Shown: piece after piece, positions 1 through 5,410 of the stretch
Layout: each line of letters begins with the position of its first letter
How positions within the stretch are numbered: position 1 is the first letter of the stretch
From: Anaerolineaceae bacterium UBA6107
GTDB lineage: Bacteria > Chloroflexota > Anaerolineae > Anaerolineales > Anaerolineaceae
Assembly: GCA_002428455.1 (NCBI GenBank)
Contig: DIWL01000090.1
Span: 183-7,229, forward strand
Direction: 5' to 3'
DNA length: 7,047 bases
The notes under the pieces: model-generated
What the model saw: only the letters and a program-made list of their open reading frames with translations
What the model was told of the DNA's origin: nothing
Database searches by the model: none
Program-made: the position numbers and the translations under genes

Positions 1-853
1 CCTTGGTCAGGTCGAAGGGATTGTAGGGCATCTTCTTCGCCTGTTCTTCGGTCATGACCTGTATGAACATCTTCCAGCGGGGGAAATCACCTGCGGCGAT
101 GCTGTCGAACAGGTCGCGCTGATGGCTTTCGCGGTCCTTGGCAACAACAGCTTCGGCTTCCTGGTCGGTCAGGTTCTTGATCCCCTGCATGGTTCTGAGG
201 TGGAACTTGACCCACACGCGTTCGTTTTTCGCGTTGATCATGCTGAAGGTGTGGCTGCCAAACCCGTGCATGTGGCGGTAGGAGGCGGGGATGCCACGGT
301 CGCTCATTACGATGGTAACCTGGTGCAGCGCTTCCGGCAGTGATGACCAGTAATCCCAGTTGTTGGTGGCGGAGCGCAGGTTGGTCTGCGGATCGCGCTT
401 GACCGCCCGGTTGAGATCGGGGAACTTGTGCGGGTCACGGATGAAGAAAACGGGGGTGTTGTTGCCTACCAGGTCCCAGTTGCCTTCTTCGGTGTAGAAC
501 TTCATGGCGAAACCGCGGATATCGCGTTCGGCATCGGCGGCGCCGCGCTCACCGGCAACCGTGGAGAAGCGCATAAAGGTTTCCGTCTCTTTTCCGACCT
601 CGGAGAAGATTTTGGCGCGGGTGTATTTGGTGATGTCGTGGGTGACAGTGAATTTTCCAAAGGCACCGGAGCCCTTGGCGTGCATGCGGCGTTCCGGGAT
701 GACCTCGCGGTCAAAATGGGCCAGCTTTTCCAGATACCAGACGTCCTGGAGCAGCATGGGGCCGCGGGGACCGGCGGTCATCGCGTTGTCGTTTTCCGGT
801 ACTGGTGCGCCGGCTGCGGTAGTCAACTTGTTCATTCGCTTTTTATCTTTCAT
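1..853 (-). CDS. katA: Haem catalase, small-subunit type; N-terminal 284 residues, 3' end cut by window edge
   Basis: Monofunctional haem catalase that breaks hydrogen peroxide into water and oxygen in the cytoplasm. The visible part carries the family core. The distal-haem histidine is H58 in RRMHAKGSGAFG, the serine of RFSTVAGE is at 97, and the catalytic asparagine is N131 in VGNNTPVFF, followed by FIRDPHKFPD. The stretch SYRHMHGFGSHTF (191-203) is also typical. The proximal tyrosine and the rest of the protein lie beyond base 1; clade 3 enzymes are usually about 480-500 residues, so roughly 60% is present. The start is the ATG at 853-851, preceded by GGGAG (865-861) with 7 bases between. 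The N-terminus has no signal peptide. The start overlaps the stop of the upstream regulator (ATGA), so the two are co-transcribed and probably translationally coupled. No key residue is missing in the part seen. The family call is secure; the symbol follows the usual name for PerR-linked small catalases. Confidence 0.96.
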   Translation of the reverse strand, partial: MKDKKRMNKLTTAAGAPVPENDNAMTAGPRGPMLLQDVWYLEKLAHFDREVIPERRMHAKGSGAFGKFTVTHDITKYTRAKIFSEVGKETETFMRFSTVAGERGAADAERDIRGFAMKFYTEEGNWDLVGNNTPVFFIRDPHKFPDLNRAVKRDPQTNLRSATNNWDYWSSLPEALHQVTIVMSDRGIPASYRHMHGFGSHTFSMINAKNERVWVKFHLRTMQGIKNLTDQEAEAVVAKDRESHQRDLFDSIAAGDFPRWKMFIQVMTEEQAKKMPYNPFDLTK

Positions 854-1299
854 TGTTCATCTCCCTTTTCTAATTTAGTTTGGTTGGTGCAATCAGGACA
901 AATACCGGTAAAAATGATGTTCCTGTGTTTGATCTCATAATGTTCAAGTCCATCCATCTGCAAATCTCCCAACTTTACGGGAAAATTGCGGATCATCCCG
1001 CATTTTTCACATCTGAAATGCCCATGGTGTTCAATCCACATGTCATAACGGGTTTCAATACCATCAAGGCTCATACAATTGACGAGACCATGCTCGCTGA
1101 ACGAATGCAGGGTGTTATAAATGGTCGCCCGGGATAAAGTGGGAATTTCCGGAGCGAGGGCTGCGTAGATCTCTTCAGCGGTGGGGTGGGTATTCTTATG
1201 CTGGTGCAAATACTCCATGACCTTCAACCTTTGAAAAGAGGGACGGATCCCTTTTGTTTCTAACTCGGCTTTGATCTGATTGATATCGTAAGTTTCCAT
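850..1299 (-). CDS. perR: Fur-family peroxide-responsive repressor (PerR-like)
   Basis: A 149-residue DNA-binding metalloregulator, the usual length for PerR/Fur. Residues 1-85 form the winged helix, with a recognition helix around 55-70 (LSRATIYNTLHSF). Residues 86-149 form the dimerisation domain. The structural zinc site is complete: C97-E-K-C100 and C134-P-D-C137. Four of the five regulatory metal ligands known from B. subtilis PerR have counterparts: H38, D86, H92 and H94. The fifth (Asp104 in B. subtilis) aligns with N105 in CGMIRNF, which is unusual. In PerR, Fe-bound protein is oxidised at the H37/H91 equivalents by peroxide and leaves DNA. The gene is first in an operon with catalase and overlaps it by 4 bases. 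Upstream lie a consensus promoter and two palindromes suited to autorepression. There is no clear Shine-Dalgarno before the ATG. Fur or Zur is less likely given the catalase partner and the H38/D86/H92/H94 set. Confidence 0.93.
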   Translation of the reverse strand: METYDINQIKAELETKGIRPSFQRLKVMEYLHQHKNTHPTAEEIYAALAPEIPTLSRATIYNTLHSFSEHGLVNCMSLDGIETRYDMWIEHHGHFRCEKCGMIRNFPVKLGDLQMDGLEHYEIKHRNIIFTGICPDCTNQTKLEKGDEQ

Positions 1300-1308
1300 A
1301 ATGTATTG

Positions 1309-1340
1309 ATTCTATAATTAGAATTGTTCTATAATTATAA
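1309..1340. promoter_or_regulatory. Two AT-rich operator-like palindromes (putative PerR boxes)
   Basis: The word TTCTATAATTA occurs at 1310-1320 and again at 1327-1337, a 17-bp period. The first copy is part of a perfect inverted repeat, ATTCTA-TAAT-TAGAAT (1309-1324). The second contains the perfect palindrome TATAATTATA and runs into the promoter -10. The composition resembles the known PerR box (TTATAAT-N-ATTATAA), although neither copy matches it fully. The position, over the -10 and the predicted start site, suits steric repression of perR-catalase. Confidence 0.62.
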
Positions 1341-1362
1341 GAGTTATTGTTTGTTTTGTCAA
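1334..1362 (-). promoter_or_regulatory. Consensus sigma-70 promoter of the perR-catalase operon
   Basis: Read on the minus strand, TTGACA (1362-1357) and TATAAT (1339-1334) are both exact consensus hexamers separated by exactly 17 bases. Transcription should begin near 1327, giving a leader of about 28 nt before the regulator ATG at 1299. A perfect promoter would be very strong, so repression is expected to set its output; the overlapping palindromes fit that. Confidence 0.82.
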
Positions 1363-1451
1363 CCCCTTTTTAATCGATCAGGCAGAACGGGTAAGCGTGG
1401 AGGGGTTTAGGCAATAAATATATTATTCTTGATAAAAAACTATAAAAAATA

Positions 1452-1480
1452 TTGCCAACACAAGACTAATAAGATAAAAT
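1452..1480 (+). promoter_or_regulatory. Candidate sigma-70 promoter of the DUF438/DUF1858 operon
   Basis: TTGCCA (1452-1457, 5 of 6 to TTGACA) and TAAAAT (1475-1480, 5 of 6 to TATAAT) are separated by 17 bases. Initiation would fall near 1487, leaving a leader of about 42 nt before the ATG at 1529. The surrounding DNA (1411-1500) is very AT-rich, so chance -10 matches are easy; the spacing and the good -35 support this one. Confidence 0.55.
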
Positions 1481-1486
1481 ATATCT
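1472..1486. promoter_or_regulatory. Inverted repeat AGATA-N5-TATCT over the DUF438 promoter -10
   Basis: AGATA (1472-1476) and TATCT (1482-1486) are exact inverted copies five bases apart. They cover the candidate -10 and the start site of the DUF438 operon, a position from which a bound repressor would block transcription. The sequence differs from the palindromes of the perR promoter, so it need not bind the same protein. In AT-rich DNA a 5-bp arm can arise by chance. Confidence 0.3.
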
Positions 1487-1528
1487 GAATATTTAGTCCG
1501 AATTATATGCTACAAAAAGGATACGAGT

Positions 1529-2785
1529 ATGAGCGAATTGATCAACAACAAACAAAAACGGATCGAGGTGATGAAGAACCTGATCCGGCAGCTGCACCAG
1601 GGGGTGGCCGAGGATCGCATCAGGATGCAGCTCGAATCCCTGCTGGACGAGGCTGATTACAACGATGTCTTTGTGATGGAAGTCCAGCTGATCCAGGAAG
1701 GCATCCCGGCTGAAGTCGTGCAGGACCTGTGCGATACCCATACGCGGGTGCTCAAGAAGCACCTCGACCTGCAGGAAACGCCGCAGACCATCCCGGGTCA
1801 CCCGGTGCACACTTTCATCGAAGAGAACCGCGAACTTACCAGGATCACCACACAGGTACGCCAGATCATGGGGCAGATCGCGGCGCTGCCCGCGGACACC
1901 GATGTGTCCGTTCAGATGGGGGTTATCCATCAGTTGCTGAACAACCTGATGGATGTGGAAAAGCATTACCGGCGCAAGGAGAACCTGCTCTTCCCGTATT
2001 TTGAAAAGAATAACCTGCCCGGTCCGCCGTCTGTGATGTGGGGCAAGCATGATGAGGTGCGGGAATTTTTGAAGACCACCCTCGAAGGACTGCAGGATGT
2101 GATGCAATTCACTGCCGGCGAAGCCAACGGATTCAACCAGTTCAGCGTGGCAATGGTGCTGGATGGGATCGATGACATGATCTACAAAGAAGAGAAGATC
2201 CTCTTCCCTACCGCGCTGGACCTGTTGACCGAGAAGGAATGGTACGAGATCTACCTGGAGAGCGATGAGACCGGGTATTGCCTGTACGTTCCGCAGTTTG
2301 AGTGGACACCGGAGGGTGATTTTACGAAAGAAATGGGCAAGCCGGAGAATAAGGACGGCAGGGTGCAGATGCCGACCGGCACCTTCCGCCTTGAGGAACT
2401 GATCGGGATGTTCACCACGCTGCCGTTTGACGTGACCTTCGTGGATAAGGATGATACCGTGCGCTACTTCAGCCCCGGCAAGGAGCGCATTTTTGAGCGG
2501 ACCCGCGCCATCCTGGGACGCAAGGTGCAGTACTGCCATCCGCCCAAGAGCGTGCACATCGTCAACAAGATCGTCGCGGACTTCAAAGCCGGCAGGCAGG
2601 AACGCGCCCGGTTCTGGATCAACATGGGTGAAAAGCTGATTTATATTGTTTATTACGCAGTGCGCGACGACAAAGGCGAGTACATGGGCACCCTGGAGAT
2701 CACCCAGGATGTGAGCGAGATCCGCCAGCTGGAAGGCGAACGCCGTCTGCTGGCCTATGATGAAAGCGGACCGGAGTCCGTGTAA
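1529..2785 (+). CDS. DUF438 + hemerythrin-like + PAS domain protein
   Basis: A 418-residue cytoplasmic protein with three parts. DUF438 is at about 13-80. A hemerythrin-like (HHE) four-helix domain follows at about 90-232: HPVHTFIEEN (H91, H94, E98/E99), H146 and E151 in HYRRKENLLFPYFE, H174 in GKHDEVREF, and E221/E222 in YKEEKILFP are the likely di-iron ligands. A PAS domain of the type seen in such proteins lies at about 287-400, with a CHPPKS motif at 336-341. No output domain (HTH, kinase, GGDEF) is present and there are no membrane segments. The ATG is preceded by AAAAGGA (1515-1521) with 7 bases between. It is the first gene of an operon with the DUF1858 gene 24 bp downstream and is divergent from perR. 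Known hemerythrin domains bind O2 or NO or protect iron centres; sensing or handling one of these gases is an inference here. Domain calls are firm; the molecular job is unproven in the family. Confidence 0.9.
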   Translation: MSELINNKQKRIEVMKNLIRQLHQGVAEDRIRMQLESLLDEADYNDVFVMEVQLIQEGIPAEVVQDLCDTHTRVLKKHLDLQETPQTIPGHPVHTFIEENRELTRITTQVRQIMGQIAALPADTDVSVQMGVIHQLLNNLMDVEKHYRRKENLLFPYFEKNNLPGPPSVMWGKHDEVREFLKTTLEGLQDVMQFTAGEANGFNQFSVAMVLDGIDDMIYKEEKILFPTALDLLTEKEWYEIYLESDETGYCLYVPQFEWTPEGDFTKEMGKPENKDGRVQMPTGTFRLEELIGMFTTLPFDVTFVDKDDTVRYFSPGKERIFERTRAILGRKVQYCHPPKSVHIVNKIVADFKAGRQERARFWINMGEKLIYIVYYAVRDDKGEYMGTLEITQDVSEIRQLEGERRLLAYDESGPESV

Positions 2786-2809
2786 GCGGCGATTGAAGGA
2801 GAATGATTA

Positions 2810-3331
2810 ATGGAAATAACAGCTAAATCAAAGCTACTCGATGTGCTGAACGAATATCCTCAGCTTGAGGAACAGATCATCCATGCAGCACCTGTCTTTC
2901 AAAATCTTAAGAATCCGATTCTGCGCCGGACAGTGGGGAGAATGGCAACCGTTGAAAAAGTTGTGCAAATCGGTGGGTTGGATCTGACCACCTTCGTTAA
3001 CCTGCTGCGGAGGCAGGTGGGGCAGCCTGAATTGTTGCCCCCCGACCTGGTCATTCCGGTGATGGATACCCGACCGGTGGTGGCCGAACCAGAGTGGATT
3101 AAAGGGGAGGCTCAGCTTGTTGTAGACGGCAAGGAAATTCTTGCCAGTGGCGGAGTGCCTTTGAACCGGGTGAACGAGCTGCTCCCGCAACTTGAAGCGG
3201 GCAGACACCTGCTGCTGATAACGGATTTTGAACCGACCCCGATGATCGACGCGGTAAAAATGCAAAAGCGTGAGACCTATCACAAGGTGGACCCAATGAA
3301 CGCCAATCGCCACCTGACCTATATACGTTAG
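2810..3331 (+). CDS. DUF1858 domain protein with DUF2249-like C-terminus
   Basis: A 173-residue soluble protein. Residues 3-70 match the DUF1858 type found beside DUF438 genes in anaerobes, with the stretch LKNPILRRTVGRMATVEKV at 33-51 as its hallmark. About 98-173 resembles the DUF2249/SirA-like fold (LEAGRHLLLITDFEPTPMI at 128-146). A proline-rich linker (71-97) joins them. Many DUF1858 proteins carry a redox cysteine pair, but this one has no cysteine at all, so it cannot use disulfide chemistry. A strong Shine-Dalgarno AAGGAG (2796-2801) sits 8 bases before the ATG. The gene starts 24 bp after the DUF438 gene and is surely co-transcribed with it, suggesting a binding partner or co-effector of the hemerythrin/PAS protein. 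Its biochemical function is unknown; the C-terminal domain call is weaker than the N-terminal one. Confidence 0.85.
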   Translation: MEITAKSKLLDVLNEYPQLEEQIIHAAPVFQNLKNPILRRTVGRMATVEKVVQIGGLDLTTFVNLLRRQVGQPELLPPDLVIPVMDTRPVVAEPEWIKGEAQLVVDGKEILASGGVPLNRVNELLPQLEAGRHLLLITDFEPTPMIDAVKMQKRETYHKVDPMNANRHLTYIR

Positions 3332-3349
3332 GCTGACTTTAAATAGAAA

Positions 3350-3386
3350 CCGAAAAACGAACGGGTTTTTGTCGCTCCTTTTTCGG
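3350..3386. terminator. Candidate bidirectional terminator between convergent genes
   Basis: CCGAAAAA (3350-3357) pairs exactly with TTTTTCGG (3379-3386), with a 21-base loop. On the minus strand the stem is followed by TTTCTATTT. On the plus strand a nested stem AAACC/GGTTT (3347-3351 with 3364-3368) is followed directly by more T. It lies in the 64-bp gap between the convergent DUF1858 and DUF1801 genes. The long loop and AT-rich stem make it weaker than a textbook terminator. Confidence 0.5.
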
Positions 3387-3395
3387 CTTCAGCTC

Positions 3396-3791
3396 TCATT
3401 TATTACTGATGGTAATCGTTCTCAATTTCTTGGGTACCAGGTTCTCCTGATACCTGAAAGCGGTAATCCGGCGGATAAGGTCATAGGGGATGGGACGGTC
3501 GAGCGGGAACTGGGCTGCGCCTTTGCTGGTCTTGTAAGAGCTGAGCTCCTTGGAGAAATGATCGATTCCCGAAGGGGCGGGGTAAAACCCGATGTGGTGC
3601 TTTTGCACAGCAAAATGCACCAGGTTGCCGTTAAGGTAAAAAGTGGGCATCTGGTAGCTGATCTTTTCAGTGGCTTCCGGGGCGGCTTCACGGATGACGG
3701 CGCGAATTCGCTGCAACTTCTGCTGAATATCAAGCGGGAAGGATGCAATGTATTCGTCGATCGAAGTGTAACCGGACTGTTTTTGATCCAT
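3396..3791 (-). CDS. DUF1801 (YdhG/frataxin-like iron chaperone family) protein
   Basis: A 131-residue protein with the DUF1801 fold, about the usual family length. The typical blocks are YTSIDEYIASFP (8-19), the LQRIRAVIREAAPEATEKISYQMPTF region (26-51), a LVHFAVQKHHIGFYP strand region (56-70) and the C-terminal PYDLIRRITAFR helix (102-113). The B. subtilis relative YdhG (Fra) is described as a frataxin-like iron chaperone for Fe-S and haem assembly; extending that role to this protein is inference. The chosen ATG (3791-3789) has GAGGTG (3803-3798) six bases upstream. A longer reading from GTG at 3800 would place the start inside that ribosome-binding site and is rejected. The gene is the last of three minus-strand genes, 105 bp after the Rieske gene, and converges on the DUF1858 gene. 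Confidence 0.85.
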   Translation of the reverse strand: MDQKQSGYTSIDEYIASFPLDIQQKLQRIRAVIREAAPEATEKISYQMPTFYLNGNLVHFAVQKHHIGFYPAPSGIDHFSKELSSYKTSKGAAQFPLDRPIPYDLIRRITAFRYQENLVPKKLRTITISNK

Positions 3792-3819
3792 TTTACGCAC
3801 CTCGCATGGTTAGTCATTA

Positions 3820-3848
3820 ATTACACATCAATCAGAAAGAATGGTCAG
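3820..3848 (-). promoter_or_regulatory. Weak candidate promoter for the DUF1801 gene
   Basis: On the minus strand CTGACC (3848-3843, 4 of 6 to TTGACA) and TGTAAT (3825-3820, 5 of 6 to TATAAT) are 17 bases apart. Initiation would be near 3812, about 20 bases before the ATG. It lies in the 105-bp gap after the Rieske gene, where a separate promoter would make sense, but the match is modest. Confidence 0.28.
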
Positions 3849-3896
3849 AAGATGCCCCATCCGGAGAGGTCTGTTAGAAGGAGTCGTAGCCTGTAA

Positions 3897-4256
3897 CTAG
3901 TTTTCCGGTTTATCAGCGATCCACAACCAGCCGTCTTTTTCCATGATCTCGAACACAGGCAGGGCTTTTTCACGCGCAATGGCACCCAGTGCCTTACCGA
4001 CAACCGGCGGCCAGGGTGACCACTCTTTCACGTTCCCGGTCTCCAGGTCGAAAGCAGAATGATGGAACGGGCAGACGATGGCGTGGTCTTCCAATTTGCC
4101 ATTCTTCAGAGGCAGATGCATGTGAGGACAGCGGTTATCCACTGCAATGAACCTTCCGTCGGTGTGAATGACCAGGACTTTATAATCTCCCACTTCGACC
4201 ACTTTGCGAGCATTTTCTGGAACTTCGCCAACAGGTAAAACCTTGGTCAGCGGCAT
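3897..4256 (-). CDS. Rieske-type [2Fe-2S] ferredoxin
   Basis: A 119-residue soluble single-domain Rieske protein, the length usual for the stand-alone ferredoxin type. Both cluster-binding boxes are intact: C43-P-H45 in CPHMHLPL and C62-P-F-H65 in CPFHHSAFD, so two Cys and two His bind the cluster. The pattern is that of the NirD / dioxygenase-ferredoxin-like subfamily, which passes electrons to a partner oxidoreductase. There is no N-terminal transmembrane anchor and no disulfide cysteine pair, so it is not a bc1/b6f Rieske subunit. GGAG (4267-4264) precedes the ATG by 7 bases. No dioxygenase, nitrite reductase or reductase gene is next to it; its neighbours are an aldo/keto reductase upstream (84-bp gap) and a DUF1801 gene downstream. 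The electron partner therefore cannot be named from this window. Confidence 0.93.
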   Translation of the reverse strand: MPLTKVLPVGEVPENARKVVEVGDYKVLVIHTDGRFIAVDNRCPHMHLPLKNGKLEDHAIVCPFHHSAFDLETGNVKEWSPWPPVVGKALGAIAREKALPVFEIMEKDGWLWIADKPEN

Positions 4257-4340
4257 GGCGGGTCTCCTTTTATGATCTAACCGGATATGAACATTATGCG
4301 AATATTACGATCAACCAGTGTATCCGTGCAGCTACCAATT

Positions 4341-5324
4341 CTACCAATAGTGGTGCACCAACCCCTGTATGTATTTTTCATAAATGATGCGAGACGCCCT
4401 CATCACCTCGTCGGAAAGCGGGGGAAGGTCGGCCGCAGCGAAGTTCTCTTCGGCCTGCGCGGGGCGCTTTGCGCCGGGGATGGCGCAGGTGACCGCATCG
4501 AACATCAATATCCAGCGCAGCGCGAACTGCGACAGGCTCATGCCGGGCGGGCAGAGCTTTTTTAATTCCTCCACTGCCTTAAGTCCGGTCTCGTAATCCA
4601 CCCCGGAGAAGGTCTCACCGCGGTCAAACGCCTCGCCAGCACGATTAAAGGCACGGTGGTCATCTGATGCAAATTTTGATTGTGCGGTAAATTTGCCTGT
4701 CAACATGCCGGAGGAAAGTGGCACCCGCGCCAGGATGCCCACGCGGCGCAGTTGCGCCTGCTGGAAGAAGAGATCCGCCGGGCGCTGCCGGAAGAGGTTG
4801 AAGATGATCTGTACGGTCTGCACATTGGGGTACTCGATGGCCTTGAGGGCTTCCTCCACCTTCTCCACGCTCACGCCGTAATATTGCAACTTTCCCGCCT
4901 GAACCAGGTCATCGAGTACGCCGAAGACCTCTGGCATGTAATAAACCTCTGTAGGGGGGCAGTGCAGTTGCAGCAGGTCGAGCGCTTCGGTATCCAGGTT
5001 CTTCAGGCTGCGCTCCACAAACGCGGTCAGGTTGGCACGGTTGTAACCCGACGCCACGTGCGGATCGAGACGCCGCCCGGCCTTGGTGGCAATATGGATC
5101 GGCTGTTTTGTCTCCTGACGCAGTTTCGCGATCAGCCGCTCACTTAACCCGTCGCCATAAACGTCAGCTGTGTCAAAGAAATTTACGCCCAAATCGAGCG
5201 CACGGCGCAGGGCGGCCAGTGATTCCTCCTCCTGAACCGGTCCCCAGGTGCCACCGATCGCCCACGCGCCGAAACTCAGCGCAGAAACCTTCCACCCTGT
5301 ACGTCCCAATTCGCGGTACTGCAT
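4341..5324 (-). CDS. Aldo/keto reductase
   Basis: A 327-residue NAD(P)H-dependent oxidoreductase of the AKR superfamily, with the expected full length and TIM-barrel layout. The catalytic tetrad is visible: D51 in NFFDTADVYG, Y56, K81 in IATKAG and H121 in LLQLHCPP. The cofactor-binding end is seen as AIPGAKRPAQAEEN (281-294). These enzymes reduce aldehydes and ketones to alcohols in the cytoplasm. The substrate cannot be read from sequence; the RELGRTGWKVS start and the DLLQLHCPP block resemble the broad YajO/Tas/L-glyceraldehyde-reductase-type groups. A very strong Shine-Dalgarno AGGAGGT (5335-5329) precedes the ATG by four bases. It lies upstream of the Rieske gene (84-bp gap) and downstream of the DsrE gene (86-bp gap), all on the minus strand. 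A role in clearing reactive carbonyls would suit the stress-related surroundings, but this is inference. Confidence 0.95.
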   Translation of the reverse strand: MQYRELGRTGWKVSALSFGAWAIGGTWGPVQEEESLAALRRALDLGVNFFDTADVYGDGLSERLIAKLRQETKQPIHIATKAGRRLDPHVASGYNRANLTAFVERSLKNLDTEALDLLQLHCPPTEVYYMPEVFGVLDDLVQAGKLQYYGVSVEKVEEALKAIEYPNVQTVQIIFNLFRQRPADLFFQQAQLRRVGILARVPLSSGMLTGKFTAQSKFASDDHRAFNRAGEAFDRGETFSGVDYETGLKAVEELKKLCPPGMSLSQFALRWILMFDAVTCAIPGAKRPAQAEENFAAADLPPLSDEVMRASRIIYEKYIQGLVHHYW

Positions 5325-5371
5325 GTTAACCTCCTGATTACTGATGTCAGACTCTTTTCAAGTGTAACAAA

Positions 5372-5391
5372 TCACCTTTTGGTAGAGGTGA
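5372..5391 (-). terminator. Weak stem-loop after the DsrE gene
   Basis: TCACCT (5372-5377) and AGGTGA (5386-5391) form an exact 6-bp stem with an 8-base loop. On the minus strand it is followed by TTTGTT. It lies 20 bases beyond the DsrE stop, in the gap before the aldo/keto reductase gene, so it could end the three-gene operon upstream. The stem is short and the T-run broken, so read-through is likely. Confidence 0.33.
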
Positions 5392-5410
5392 ATCATCCCG
5401 GTCAGGTCAT

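Noticed and set aside
858..860. ATG just upstream of the catalase start
   Set aside because: It is out of frame, hits a stop after five codons and directly abuts the Shine-Dalgarno, leaving no spacing.
122..940. Plus-strand open frames opposite the catalase and regulator genes
   Set aside because: They are antisense shadows; the minus strand reads a continuous catalase with all active-site motifs and an intact PerR-like protein.
1421..1450. AT-rich words such as TTATTCTTGATAA (1423-1435) as a CRP/FNR-type site
   Set aside because: The arms are only four bases and the match to TTGAT-N4-ATCAA is poor; chance is likely in such AT-rich DNA.
1493..2557. Long minus-strand open frame (354 codons) opposite the DUF438 gene
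   Set aside because: It lies wholly antisense to a gene with clear domains, shows no recognisable family features (His/Leu/Gln-rich, low-complexity character of an antisense frame) and starts without a ribosome-binding site. It is explained by codon bias of the real gene.
2834..3313. Minus-strand open frame opposite the DUF1858 gene
   Set aside because: The plus-strand frame has a strong ribosome-binding site, the family hallmark sequence and operon spacing; the antisense frame has no recognisable features.
3792..3800. GTG start three codons upstream for the DUF1801 gene
   Set aside because: The GTG forms part of the ribosome-binding sequence GAGGTG that serves the ATG at 3791.
3369..3896. 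Plus-strand open frame of 175 codons over the DUF1801 gene
   Set aside because: It is antisense to a recognisable DUF1801 protein and has no ribosome-binding site or family signature.
4257..4340. Promoter before the Rieske gene (TTGATC at 4314-4309)
   Set aside because: No acceptable -10 lies 16-18 bases downstream, so the -35-like word alone is not enough.
4680..5147. Plus-strand open frame of 155 codons inside the aldo/keto reductase region
   Set aside because: It is antisense to an enzyme with a complete catalytic tetrad and has no independent support.
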